From Mercenaria mercenaria (Eukaryota > Mollusca > Bivalvia > Venerida > Veneridae): 64,000 nt of DNA. Under the pieces are notes generated by a model. That model made no database searches, was not told the origin of the DNA, and saw only the letters and a program-made list of their open reading frames with translations. Numbering within the stretch: position 1 is the stretch's first letter; the number at the start of each line of letters is the position of its first letter. A program made the position numbers and the translations under genes. The stretch covers positions 45,022,001 to 45,086,000 of the forward strand of contig NC_069371.1 in NCBI RefSeq assembly GCF_021730395.1, read 5' to 3'. Below, piece by piece: positions 1-13,500 of the stretch.

Positions 1-965
1 AAAATAGGTACACATGTGCATGCAACCATGAGATCAGTAAAGTTGATGGAGAATGATTTTTTTTAATTGAAGCAAAATTATCTTAAAAAATAAAGCTAGT
101 TTATGACTTTTTGCCTTAATTTTGCAGTTCAAAAGATCATCTAATTTGAAAGAACAGAACTAGGGTGGTTAAAATAATATTTTAACATGAACTTTTTTTC
201 TACTGACACTAAAAAAGTCACAATAAATAAAAAGTCAAATTCATCCCTTATCAAATTTTTGTTACAAAGTTGTATTTTTTCTTTCATATCGTTCAATGTT
301 ATAATGTCTCCCTTTTTCAATAGGTAAGGACGGGTTCATAGTTCTAAATGTGCAAAGTCATATGGGAGAATATCCAAATATTCTTCAAAACAATGTATTT
401 TATACAAAAAAGTCATGTGATACACAAGGCATTTAGGAGACTTATCAACAGAGGTACTCCTATATTGTACTAAGGGATCTTTCAATCTATTTTTTAATCA
501 GTGATTAAAAATGTCTCAACTAAGCAACATTTTGATTAATAAAATGTTCAGACAAACCAAGCTAGCTCATCAATTCTTGATCAAAGATATTCACTGAGAA
601 GTTAGCATACTGTTACTATGCAAATACAAAACAGTTTTATATAATATTTTACAAATTTTGTCATCTTTAGCATTTAATACTTTCCTCCAATAACATAATA
701 CTCAGACATTGCCTGTAGAGTTATTGATACAATTTGGTGTGGACGGTTTCAAGTTCAAAATAAATTTACAAAACTTTAAATGGAACTGCTCTATAAGCTT
801 GAGATTTTCAATACCCTAGACCTCGCTACCATACAACAAAACTGGTACAATCATGGTATCAAATAAGTGTAACTGTGGCTAAGTTCCGTTTCCAAGAACA
901 ACAGAATGGTAAATAAAAAGTGTACCGTAACAGAAAATACATCACATATGAAAACAATACATTGG

Positions 966-1112
966 AGCCTTACCATGTGAAAACCAAGTTTGTGCCTTTG
1001 AAACCAACATGGAACCAGACCAGCTTGCGCATCCGCGAAGTCTGGCCAGGATCCATGCTGGTCGCAAAGCCACTATGTTGGTTTTATCGTGGCGCGGCTC
1101 ATTTAGTTGTCG
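966..1112 (+). mobile_element. MITE family 1, short internally deleted copy
   Basis: Has both ends and the GCGCATCCGCG core but lacks the central loop. Otherwise ordinary. Confidence 0.65.
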
Positions 1113-1119
1113 TGTCGTT

Positions 1120-2165
1120 ATCCGTACATTCTAGCATAAAACTATTGTTCTGGACACTTTTCGGGACGGAAAACGTGTGTTAACAGAGCGACTCTCGCGC
1201 TCACGTGCTGTTAAAACACTTTTTTATTTAGCGCGTTCCGTGGCAAAGCGCAAACGTGTAAGTCCCCGAAATGGATAATTCAAATGGAAATGACGTCAAC
1301 GTGAATAAAACTATCAGACATTCCCGCGCATTTCACGGAAGTTTAACGACGTTGAGAAACAATGTAGTCATTTATTAGCTTTTACGCTTTTTATGCTATA
1401 GAATAGCGTTAGAGCATGTTCATTTCGTGTTGTAACATCTTCAGAATTCCTCTGGGTGTGTTGGTACACTTAGTCTACCGGGCTCAGGCAACAACCAATC
1501 CCTCGGGGTTCTGGAGATGCTAAAACACAAAAAACGTGTGTAATATCCCTATATTCAATATCAAAGGTTATTTACATGTATTAAGGAAGAAAATTTGGAT
1601 ACTTGAATCACATGTAAGATCAATATTAGATATTGCAAAAAGAAAAGAAAGAAGTACTCAATCTACTCACTACTTATTTATGGAAAGGGTGATGTAAATA
1701 AAATTACAGCATTTATCACGTTCGGGCAGACCAAAATACAAAAGACAATGCATTAAGATTACACACAAAATGATAACATTAAATTTGTTCACAACTTTTA
1801 CTATTTATATTCCCAATTTTAAGGTAAGTGAGTAAGCATAAATAATCGAAATTTCGAAGTCAGATAATGAAAATACCATATCAGTTTTAAAATCAGCCGA
1901 GCGTACGTACTTTATGACAGCTATCACTGTAAAACGCTATTACGCTCAGTTTTCAAGAATTTTGTAAAAATAAAGTTCTTCCTCTTCTGTAAAGATGTCA
2001 CTGTTGTTCATGTTCTTATATAGAGGATAACTATATATATATATATTATATAGTTTGGTGTTCATTAGACATGTCCGTTTTAAACAAATGTTATTATGAG
2101 AAACTCCTTTCAGGGTAATGTAAATGCTGCGATTCCTCGGTCCCGCGGAATGCTTTGCAAATTCG
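1120..2165. other. Intergenic, downstream of the lectin gene
   Basis: A CpG-containing patch at 1180-1400 with near-inverted words (GTGTGTTAACAG and CTGTTAAAACAC) may be MITE debris. I see no gene or clear poly(A) signal. 1-960 is AT-rich with nothing recognised. Confidence 0.4.
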
Positions 2166-2169
2166 TCAT

Positions 2170-2375
2170 TTAATCACTTGGAATCAAAGCCGATGTACCA
2201 GTAGCTTCTTTTGTAGCCTTGGTATCCGAAAGTTCACACCTCTTAGTTTTCTTCGTATAGCTTGCTGCCTCACACATGTCGTCTTTGGAGCAGTAATATG
2301 CGCATTGTATGTCTGACCTAGTCTCCATAGAAGCTATGACAGACAGGATAGCCTGGTTTTCTTTTGTGTCAAAGT
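2170..2375 (-). CDS. Lectin exon 4: PAN/apple-like tail and stop
   Basis: Acceptor TTTCATCCACAG, phase 1 and in frame with exon 3; open to TAA at 2170-2172. Codes residues 171-237, with Cys194, Cys198, Cys204 and Cys216 in the spacing CAYYC, SKDDMC, KTKRCELSD, a short PAN/apple motif. The last 20 residues are Thr/Lys-rich and look unstructured. I found no convincing poly(A) signal just downstream. Confidence 0.75.
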
Positions 2376-5300
2376 CTGTGGATGAAATACCAAGAAATAT
2401 TAAGTTGCTTCAATGTAAACTTTTTTCTGACCCCTCATAAACACTGAAAAACCAACCGATATCCCCTTTTTATATATATTCTAATATAATCGAAATAATA
2501 GTAATCAGCACAATGCATAAAACGGTTCTATTCTACAGTCTGTGAAATACAAAATAAATAGATTTTTGTGACGTTTTAGGTGTCGTCGGCTGACTCGTAC
2601 ATGTCTAATCTATGTCGTTGTGGAATGTAGCGCAACCTTGCAGTCAAAATTATCCGTTCATCATGGTGATAGTGTAAGGTGATAGGCACTTACTTATTTA
2701 CGGGCTGTGTAATATAAAAAAAATCGGATCTAAGAGATCGCTTCTGATAAACATGCCGTTTAGAAAGTAAATAATTATACACCATACCTAATGTTTCTTT
2801 GACTGTTATATTGACCATTAAAATTAAACTTGTTCATTTTGCAATATATACATAAATAGTAAAACAACGTCCTAACATTCTGACCAAAGTAAACTAAACT
2901 CACACACAAATTCTTAATTGAGCCCCGCCTTGAGAAAACAACCAAAAAGTGGCTTTGCGACCAGCATGGATCCAGACCAGCCTGCGCATCCGCGCAGTCT
3001 GGTCAGGATCACAAACTGACTAAGTATTTGATTTTTCTAAACAAGATCTGAGAATGACCCATTCACATTCGTCTTCTGTATAGTTTGGATTTCCAATATT
3101 GCTATTTTTATTTTCGCAAATTCTTTTCTTTTTTTTTTTTGAACCAATCAGACGACTTGTTCGAATGTCAGAGTAAGAAAAATTTGCGGTCAATTCAGGG
3201 CTCTTACCCGGGACCACTCGTTTATACAGCAAGTGGCCTACCGACTGAGCTATCTGACACATTATGACATAAGAACTGTAAATATCAAAAATCAAGGCTA
3301 ACTATAGATTTGCAAGATGTTGTAAGTTAAGCTCTGATTGGCTAGCGAAAGGGTCGTCAGAACGAGGCTATCAATAGCTCGTTCTCAGATCCTAAGCGTA
3401 GCGTAATAGGAGATGTACTTCAGTCAGACTGGTCAGGATCCATGCTGTTCGCTAACAGTTTCTCTAATTGCAGTAGAGTTTGAAAGCGAACAGTATGGAT
3501 CCTGACCAGACTGCGCGGATGCACAGGCTGGTCTGGATCCATGCTGGTCGCAAAACCACTATAACCACTATGTTGGGTTTCCCATGTCACGGCTCAATTA
3601 TGTCAAAGTATATTATGTTTTAAAGCAGCATGCCTCCAGATTTGGTTAAAAAATAATCGTTCTTTCAAATTAAAGTTTGGTCATATTATGAACATTAGAA
3701 TATGAATTTTTGTTTCTAAAATATTTTTGAAAATTCAAATCAAGAAAAAAAGATGACCGCGTCGGATATCGAACCCCGGACCGCCGCGGCAATAAGACAT
3801 TTTCCGTTGTCGTAACCCAATAGCCTATAGCTGAAGTAGTGATAAAGTTTTAGTAATTAAGTTTTAAAAGCCTTTCTTTTAAGAAAAATATTTTGACATT
3901 TAAAATCAAATTTTAATTTATATGCAAAAAAAATATAATTTTTTTGTTGTCGAACGATCTGGAGGCATGCAGCTTTAAAGCTTTTGAAATTGATGAAAAG
4001 CATGTGACATGAAGGCTTTTTAAATCAGTTCTTTTGTATATATTTTCATCGGAGCCAACGGCAGTATGCGCGTGGTATTTATATCAAAATGTGGTGTTAA
4101 CCATAAACTTACAAGCTCCTGCATAATATCCCATCACCTGAACTTCACAAAGAGTCAAGATCCCAGTAAGATGCAATGTCAGCCGAACCCACCGTCCAAC
4201 GGGCGAATCTTTAGGCATCGAAAAGGTGTATGATGAACCAACTTTCCCTGTGTGAATCTCATACTGTTTGTAACTTTCTTTATTCTTCCCAATGTACAGC
4301 ACGACAGCACGCAGCCGCTCACCTAAAATGATCAAATATTTATTCAATGTTACTGATATTTGTAAATAAAACTTTAGCAATAAGCACTTAATGCATGCTA
4401 ACAACTAAGGGCATTTTTACAGGAAATGAAGTGTCGTCTCTGTCGGCTTCCCTTAACAGACCTGCACTTATATACTTCGAGGTACAGTAAGTTTCTCATC
4501 GGCCGTCCCCAACGTCGAGTGTTGCAAAAAAGTAAAATAATGAAAAAAATGTCTTTGCTAAACCTCTAACAACCAGGGTCCCACCAAAGAGGACCCCCTT
4601 GAAGCGTATCCGTCTGTTTGGTCGTTGCAGGTCTGTGTTTGGGATAAAACTGTATGCGCAGTTCAAGTGTACTGCATCCTTTTGTCCTTTGAATAAGTAG
4701 GCTTTAGTTAAAATAGCAAAATTCGTACAAGTAAATTTTGTTTATAGCTAGTTCCGCACTTAAAGGCATGGCAGTTTGGATTCCTGTTTAGTTGGTAATT
4801 TTTTGCATGCTTCGGACATAACATGTTATCTTGACCTGTCCAGTTAGCGTTCAAGTGCATTGTCATAGATAGTCTTTAAAGTTCAACTCTCATTATTTTT
4901 CGTGCTGATTTGGGGAAAATACCTCCAGGTCAACATTAAAAGTTTAATTTGTAAAACAAATAGTCGTTGTTATAAGGTATCAGATATGGGTGACTACACT
5001 TCCATGATACGCATGTCTGACAGCCAGATTGTATTTTCTAGCCACCTTACAGGTCCTTTTCTCTTCGTGAGTTTTGTTTTCCGAGGACTATCACATATTA
5101 GAATAATACCATAATCTACATCCGTTGTGCTGCTGTTTTTTATTTTATTTTTTCAGCGGATTGGCTAAATAATTGTCATCACAGATTCCATCGATTGACA
5201 ACGGTTCACAAATTTCTTAATGTCGCCATGTTTCCAGTGATTATCTATATGGGTTTATACCTGTTGTGTTGATGGACGTCCGATCAAAATCTAGATGAGC

Positions 5301-7544
5301 ATTCATTTAACAGGATTTGTATCTGCAGCCATTTATTGCAGTGAAACAGCTTTATTTCAGAAAAGGCAAGTATCTTATATACATGTTTATATACATATAA
5401 ACAAATCGTAATAACTGCCTAGGACGGATCGTCCCCGACACATACATTTTATTTATTTAGCTGATTAATGAAACATTATCATGACCATTTTTCTAACCAT
5501 ATTAAAGGGGCTTGCCTCCACGAGGACACCAAAATGCTTTAATTTTGCAAATTGGAAGGTATATTTATGAGAAACATAAACGTATGTTTAATATCTACTT
5601 TGAAATGCTTATAGATTATTAAAGAAATGAAATTATACCCCCCCCCCCACCCCCCATTTTTCTTACAACACATTTGAATTGCTCTACTATCGTTTATGTT
5701 TATTTCTCAGTATGTTTAACATGCTTAAAAAATGTTTCACAGATGCGCACATTTACATTATCAAATAAAGAAAGCACATTCTCGTGTTTCTAAAAAATCT
5801 TGAGGGGTGTCACTTTAAGACAGACGTTTACATTTATACACGGGTGGAATTCGACTATTTTGTTCAAATGAGTTAGGTTCATGTTTTGGAAAAGAAATTT
5901 TAAAATATCATCAAATCATAGAAAGTAATAATTGTTTTACACGAAAATTAAATGTAGCATATTAAACATTTTCATTCTACAAATCCATCGTCAATTTACT
6001 CATATATATATATATATATATATTTATTATACCTCACTAAAAGTCCAATGCAAATTTCCCCATTAGTTTAACTTAAAATTAAATTCATTTTCCCCAGTGA
6101 TTTTATATCACATGCGCAAAATCTTTAAATTTTCAATTTCTGCGCAGGTGATATGATCCATAATTTCATTCCATGCGCCAACAGCGTTTATTTTGGTTTT
6201 TCTGCGCATGTGTATTTTTTTTCATATACCGTGGAGAGTTTGATACTTTTGCATTATTAAGATTTAAGTGGTCGATTATTTTCAGACGAGGCGCTTATAT
6301 AATTATACTTTTGGATTAATTACCTTTTTTGCTGCTCTTGCATGTGCGAAACCGGTCGATTTTTCATTTTTAATGCTATGTGCAAAATTATTTGGGAAAA
6401 CCAATTTTTCATCAAACATTGGAATCAAAACTACCACAATAAGTTTGGAAATGATCTAACAAAAGAAAATGAGTGTTCAACTTATATGTTTTCGTTTAGA
6501 AAAAAGAAAGTTATCGCCGTTTTTCGAACGCTATGACTGACGCAATGTTAAATTATTAGAAAAATAGGCTTAGGGTTCAGCTATAAACGTCTCGATTAAA
6601 ATCTTTCAAAAAAAAAGTCTATTATTCGGCAACTCGCCACATATTATAATTGCTAACAAGTAGGCTTTTTAAATTCTGTTTTCTTATTGGTTAGTAATTA
6701 TTTTTTAAATGTTAAATATATAAATTACATGTTTTTTTTTCATTAAATGCTTTGACCCTATAATCTTTGGTTAAAAAAAATAAATATTGCTTTTCCTGAG
6801 AGGGTGATATGATAAATGTTCACCCTCGAAATTGAATTAGACCTCGGCTGGCGCCCGGTCAATATTCATATTCGCGGTAAAACATTTTTCATACCCCTTA
6901 GGAATGAAATATTTTTAATATATTATATGTGCGTGCGTGCGTGGTTGTGTGGGGGGTTTGGGTTTCAAAAGGGGCCTGATGAGGGGCCATATTTTGGGTC
7001 AGTTCAGCCCCTTTTAAAACCCTCTCATTGTTATTAAAGAAAACAAAAAAAACTTTTAAAATGTTTCTTTGGTGATTTGCAACAATTCCCAGTGCTTAAT
7101 ATTTAATAACTAGGTTAAAATCGTTTTTGACTATTGTTTAATTTTATTTATGTACAAATGGCATTTTTTTTGGGGGGCAAATCTTTTAGAAAATTAAGTA
7201 CCAATTTGGGGACAGAAGGTAAAAAATGGTTTGACAGTGGTTTGTTTAAAAAGAAGTTTATTCGTCACTAAAAATTTCTAGGGTTTTTGATTTACTGTAA
7301 ACCTTAAACAAATTTCTACTTTGAATGATAAAAGTAACGTTGGTTTTAACCTTGGGGCAATTATTATTTATAAAGCATTTTTCATTTTTTAAATGTTATA
7401 TACCTTGTAAATAAAAATTTTTAGTGGTTTTAAAAACCACAAAAGGCATTTCAGGTAGGCACTAGGAAGGTGATATTAAAAAAGACGGAAAATAATGATT
7501 CAAAACGAATGTTCTCGTTAAGTTTTTTGCTAACAGTCCCCCCT

Positions 7545-7584
<40 letters not shown>

Positions 7585-10500
7585 CTTTGCAGCCATCGCT
7601 GGGGTAATTTTTCTTTTAAATGATTAAAAATTTTTTCTATTTTTTATTATTTTGTTTTCCTTTGCCCTGGCGCTAGGGCAATGAAATGTGTTATTTTCAA
7701 TAACATCTTAGCTGTTTGTTAGTATGTGCATTTTAAACTTACCTACCTTGCCGTTGCATGGAAATTTTAATAAAATCCGGCCCCCTTTTCCCCCTAAACG
7801 TGTTGTGGGTTTCTTTATATGATATTTAGTTGCAAATTTGGTTTTGCAGAGTATATGGTAGGACGCTAACTCATTGCCAATGATGATATTAATTTCAGTC
7901 TTAAAAGATTTTTCTTGTTTTTTCTTTTTAAAATGGCTGATGATTTTGCGTCTTTTTAATGGCTGCTGTAAATTTCCCCGTTATTACGGTCCATTGATAA
8001 TGTAATGAGGTTTATACCATTAAAGGTGGTCAATCCATTTAAACAACATTTTGAGCGTGCCATGGGAACCAAAAATAGTGGGTATGCGACCAGCATGGAT
8101 CCAGACCAGCCTGCGCATCCGCGCAGTTGGTCAGGTCCATGCGTTCGCTAAAGTTTTTCATTTTCCCAAAGGCTTTTTAAAAAGCGAACAGCATGGAGCC
8201 TGACCAATGCGCGGATGCGCAGCTGGTCTGGTCCATGTGGTCGCATACCCCCTAGTTGGTTTTCTCATTTCACGGCTCATTTAATGACATTTTTTACTTT
8301 TTGTTTATTCTGGTAGAGAATTATTTAAGGAAACAAAAAGCCGATTACATAAGTTAGATTCCCATTTGAAATGTATATTTTGTTATTTTTATAAAATTTT
8401 TTAATTACTCCCTTTAATATGAAAGTTATGTAAGAAGCTGGGGATTTCTTTTTATTTCGATTCAATGTCTAGTTTTTCATTTGCATTTGATAGACATACA
8501 ACTATTGAACAATCTGAAACCAAAGTGCAAGTTTAAAAGCTGTGTGTAGCTTCTGAATTCATTTATTTCCAATCTATTTGGTTGCGCAAACCAAGATAGG
8601 CAAAGAGAGGTAATAATAAATTTTTAAACTTGCGTTTCTAATGAATTCCATCTAAATACATAATTTTTAATGCAAATATTTTACAAATATATTACAATAT
8701 GTCTAATATTAATACATTTCCTTAGGCAAAGTTTGTTTATCAAATTTATACTTATGATAAAATAACTCAATCATGGTTGGGCAACCAGGATAGGAAAATG
8801 AAATTTTGAAAATACCTCCAGTGAAAATCTAATCTGTACTAAGTTTTAAGTGAACATAAATGAGTGTAAATGATCAGATGCTAAAGTTTCGAACAAATCC
8901 GTTACATGGCCAAAATCTGATTATCCACCTTTAAAGAGAGTTTGGCTTTTGCTTTGTCAAAAAGTTCGCTATTCACTGCTATATCTGATCTTTAAGGTAG
9001 TTCTGCATGTTTAAAACAAACATCTATTTTATTAAAGCATACATTTCCAAAGCATCATTGTGTCTGAAGGAAATTCAGCCAGTAAAAAAATGACGTGCAC
9101 TTGACTTAATGTTAAATTGATTTGAAAATATTGGCCATCTAGTCAATTTTCACAATGCGCTTCGAAGGGAAAAACGCACCTTAGGTAACGTTTTCTCATA
9201 TAGAAAATATTGCACAATGTAGATTTATTGATTATTTACCCATTTATGGTCCAATAAAATGCATAGGTCTGTGTGCTTAATTTTTTACAATTCGCTAAAA
9301 ATCAACCGGAGTCATTACATTACTGCTTAGTTTATGTAATTATTTTGAATTCTTTTACATCAAAATCTATCCAATGTCAAAAAAAAACTTAAGAAAAACG
9401 ACAGTACTGACTGTTAATGAGTTAATGCACGGGATACAATAGATTCCCGGTAATATTTATGCTACCCGTGTATCGGCTACCAAGCATTTTTTTTCTATCT
9501 AGGTTTTCCAGAGAAATCTTGTTATGCCATCAACTTCCGGGTAATCGAACGTGCAGGACAACCTTTCAAATGTGCCTACTCGACATTTGAAAAGTGTCAG
9601 TGTTATTTTTCTGTGTTAACGAAAACAAACTGCTTCTGTACCATCTTTGATAAATCTTTTAAATTATAATTGAGCTGTGCCATGAGAAAACCTGCGACCA
9701 GCATTGATCCAGACCAGTCTGCGCATCCATGCTGTTCACTTTTAAAGCCTATTGGCATTAGAGAAACTGTTAGCGAACATCATGGATACTGACCAGACTG
9801 CGCGGATGCGCAGGCTGGTCTGGATCCATGCTGGTCGCAAACCCACTATGTTGGTTTTCACATGGCACGGCTCATATGTTCTGTTTCAGTTTGACTGCGG
9901 CAGAGCTTGGCTACCCGAATCAATCTTGCTTTTCTGTCAATAAAGGGTTTTGACTTGAACAAAGTAAAACGCAGAAAACGCTATCATTCAATGCATGTTT
10001 TTGGGGTTTTTTAAGGCTATTTTTGTTTGTTTGGTTTAACGTTGCATCGACACAATTCAATGATAGCCTTATATCAACAACATCAACAACATGTTAGTGC
10101 CTACGAAAAGTTGAAGTTTTCTGTGGGAATAATGTTAATCTTTCTGATTCTGCTCTTGATTGATTATCATGCTTTTGTAATAATTCTTTCTATAAATAGA
10201 TATACTAATAGAGCGCCTCGTTTAAAATGGATTTGCTTAAATGTGTCCACTCCTTAAACAAAGTTTTGGGTATAATTGTTATTATTGTTACTTTTTTATT
10301 ATTTTTACTTGTGTATGAAGTGTGTAATTCTTTGAAGTATGCCGAGGCTGAAATCTACACACGTGCATCAGGCACGGCATTATACAATACTTATTCTTAA
10401 AAGAATGTACTCAGACATTTCTCATACAATTACATTTGAAAATATCGTCCATTTTTATTCTTTATATCATCCAGTCTTGTGTAACTATAGTAAGGCGAAA

Positions 10501-13500
10501 TTATTCGCAAAAGAATTAAAATATAACCCCTGACGGTATACAATAAATTAAACAATTTATACAATATACAATAAATTTCTTTAAAAAGTAAACGTTTATG
10601 TTTCATTTTATTTCAAGGCTTAAACCATCAAAATAGAATAATAATTGAGCCGTGCCATGAGAAAACCAACATAGTGGGTTTGCGATCAGCATGAATCCAG
10701 ACCAGCCTGCGCATCCGCGCAGTCTGGTCAGGATCCATGATGTTCGCTAACAGTTTCTGTAATTGCAATAGGCTTTGAAAGCGAACAGCATATGTTGTCA
10801 TTTTATTTTATAGCTCAAAGCCACTAACCAGACTATTATATGACGTCATTTAATTTTAATGGTTTAAACCAACAGTCAACATAAAACAGTTAAAGATATT
10901 ATTAAGTTGATACAAACACTGATAAAGTACTCACCACAGCAATCCTTTCTGTTAAAGATCCTCACGTGGTGTATGTAGGCATTTTCGCCTAAATCTACCT
11001 CCCAGCTAGGGTGTTTCTGATTGTTTGTGTGTGTGCAGGAACGTCCCTTATCATAGTCTTGATTGGTATTTCCGTCAACAGCTTTGCTAGCGTATCCTCC
11101 TGGGTAAGTTGTCGACTGATATGCCTTCTTACCAAATGCAAGATTCTCTGAATTATGAATATGAACGTATTAGACATGTTTAATAAAAGTAACAGGTCCA
11201 TGCCAGGCAAACGTGAATTAGATACAATGTTGTTGTTGTTTTTAATTACGGCCCAAACTTTTCATTTTGAATAAAGAAAAACTGACAGTTTATGAGATAT
11301 AGTAAAACACTAGACGGTTATTATATCAAATATAGAACAAAGAAACACCGATGATACTTAAAAAAAGAAAATATTTTGCATCTTTCTTATTGTTTGTAAA
11401 AGTAAGATCCGTTTCCTGGTAATCGTTTGGTTTCCTTTATGGTGATTAAGATTTTAACCTTTAGCCTGCTGGTGGCATGTGATTCTGCCTTTGCGACCAG
11501 TGCAGACCAATATTAACTGCACATCCGTGCAGTCTGAACATAGTCTGCGCTGTTCGCTATTCAGTCAGTAAATTTTCAGTAAATAGCACATTGATAAACA
11601 AGTGGTACTTCCCAAATTGAAAGATGGACCAGTCCATATCAGAAATAAAGCAGGGTCAGATTTTAAGGTATTTTGTAATATTTTGTTTCCAGATCTTATG
11701 TAGGTTATTATCTTTAATGCGATGTTGGGGATAAAACTAAATGTTGTACTGTGAAATCATTTTTATTCGCGTAGGACGAATTTTCGCGTATTTCACACTA
11801 GAACCGATGCGCGAATTTAAGACCGCGCTATTATTATATTTAATTATATCTTTTTATTTCTAAAATTGAAATGCGCGAATTAAAGCCCGCGCGAAACAGC
11901 CTTTTCTCACGTTTGCGCGAAATTTCATGTCAGCGAATTTAAATGATTTCACAGTATTACAAGATCCCATAATGGTTAGAACTCCCCAAGAATCGGCTTA
12001 AGTCTGGATTTTGGTTATTACTATTTTATAAACAGAAAAAGTGATATCGTTTAAAGCAGGCACATTAGCATCGATGTTTCTCATTACATATCTGGTACAG
12101 TCGTCCTGTGTCCTTGTCACAAGAGCGCACGGCAAAATATACGCACATTTTTGCATGTCCGCACGCATTTAATGTACATACTGACTGAAGTTAGTGTAAG
12201 GGTTACCATGGTTACAAAACATATACATTAAAGATACTATACATTCGAATCGCTTGAATCCTGTGTCTGTAATATATCATAGGTGCACCAGATCTGTTTT
12301 AGTTACAATCCATTAGCATTGACCGCCTGATTAAAATATTTGTTGTTGCTGTTGTTGTTGTTTTTTCAACATAAAACATCACTTAAAGGCATCTCCATTA
12401 CGGTATTGTACTATTTATCTGAACTGTCAAAACATGTTTCGGCCCTAAATCGACACAGTTTGCTGACATTCCGACATTATCCCTATATCGGGCCGATATA
12501 GTCATGCTGGCTGAGACGTTCCTTAGATTTATGGATTTGCCGATCCTATTCTGTCGTTCATTTCGCATGAACACCGAAAAAAACAATCATTTCATTTCTT
12601 AAATATACCATTGTGGACAGTTATGTACAAAAGGGTTTGAAGTTGAATATCTGTGAAATAATTTATATACAACAGCATTTCAATTTAATCGAATCTAAAA
12701 TCGCTGCATAAGTAATTAGTATCTCGTTTCACAGATCTATAAATTATGCCTCTCTGGTAGGGCGAAAATTAGGCCATTCAAAAAGTTGAACCTGGACCCA
12801 ATTTTTAACAAACGGCAAGTTATACACCAAATTTTTGTAAAGGTCTGAGGTTTCTGAGGCTGCCGGCATAAATTGGTATAAATGGTGGCGATCTGAGAAA
12901 TCTAAGATGGCGTCTTAGATGACTACAATGTTTAAACACACCATCATGTCTACAATTTCAAATATTTTTTTTTTTTCTATTTAATATTTTACTACGATAT
13001 GTCAGATTTTATGAGTATCTTTTTAACATAAATTGCCTAACAATATTATGTAGATTAAAGGTCAAAAGGTCAAAAAATCATAAAACTCAAATATCGGATA
13101 GATAAAAGTATATATTTAGCATATCTTATAATACCGTGAACACTACTCGGTGAGCAGTACTCACAGTACCGTGAATACTACTCCTTGAGAAGAAATAACG
13201 GTAACGTGAAAACAACTCAGTGAGCAGTACTCACAGTTCCATGTATACTACTCCGTGAGCAGTACTCACGTAATGTGGACAGTACTCAGTGAGAAGTGCT
13301 CACGGAGCCGTGAATACTACTCAGTGAGCAGTACTCACGGTAATGTGAACACTACTCAGTGAGCAGTACTCACGGAGCCATGAACACTGCTCTGTGAGCA
13401 GTACTCACGGTGTCATGAACACTACTCAGTGAGCAGTACTCAAAGTACTGTGAATGCTACTCACATTAATGTAAACACTACTTAGAGGGCGGCACTCAAG

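Larger units (their letters stand above)
6800..8300. other. Intron stretch with signs of poor consensus quality
   Basis: Unusual homopolymers (GGGGGG, TTTTTTT, a 41-bp C run), odd GGGG/TTTT-rich composition, and a MITE copy riddled with one- and two-base losses. No gene seen. Confidence 0.45.

Noticed and set aside
3190-3265. tRNA-like sequence on the minus strand
   Set aside because: Has A- and B-box-like words but cannot form an anticodon arm or full cloverleaf; fits a SINE head, flanked by a target duplication.
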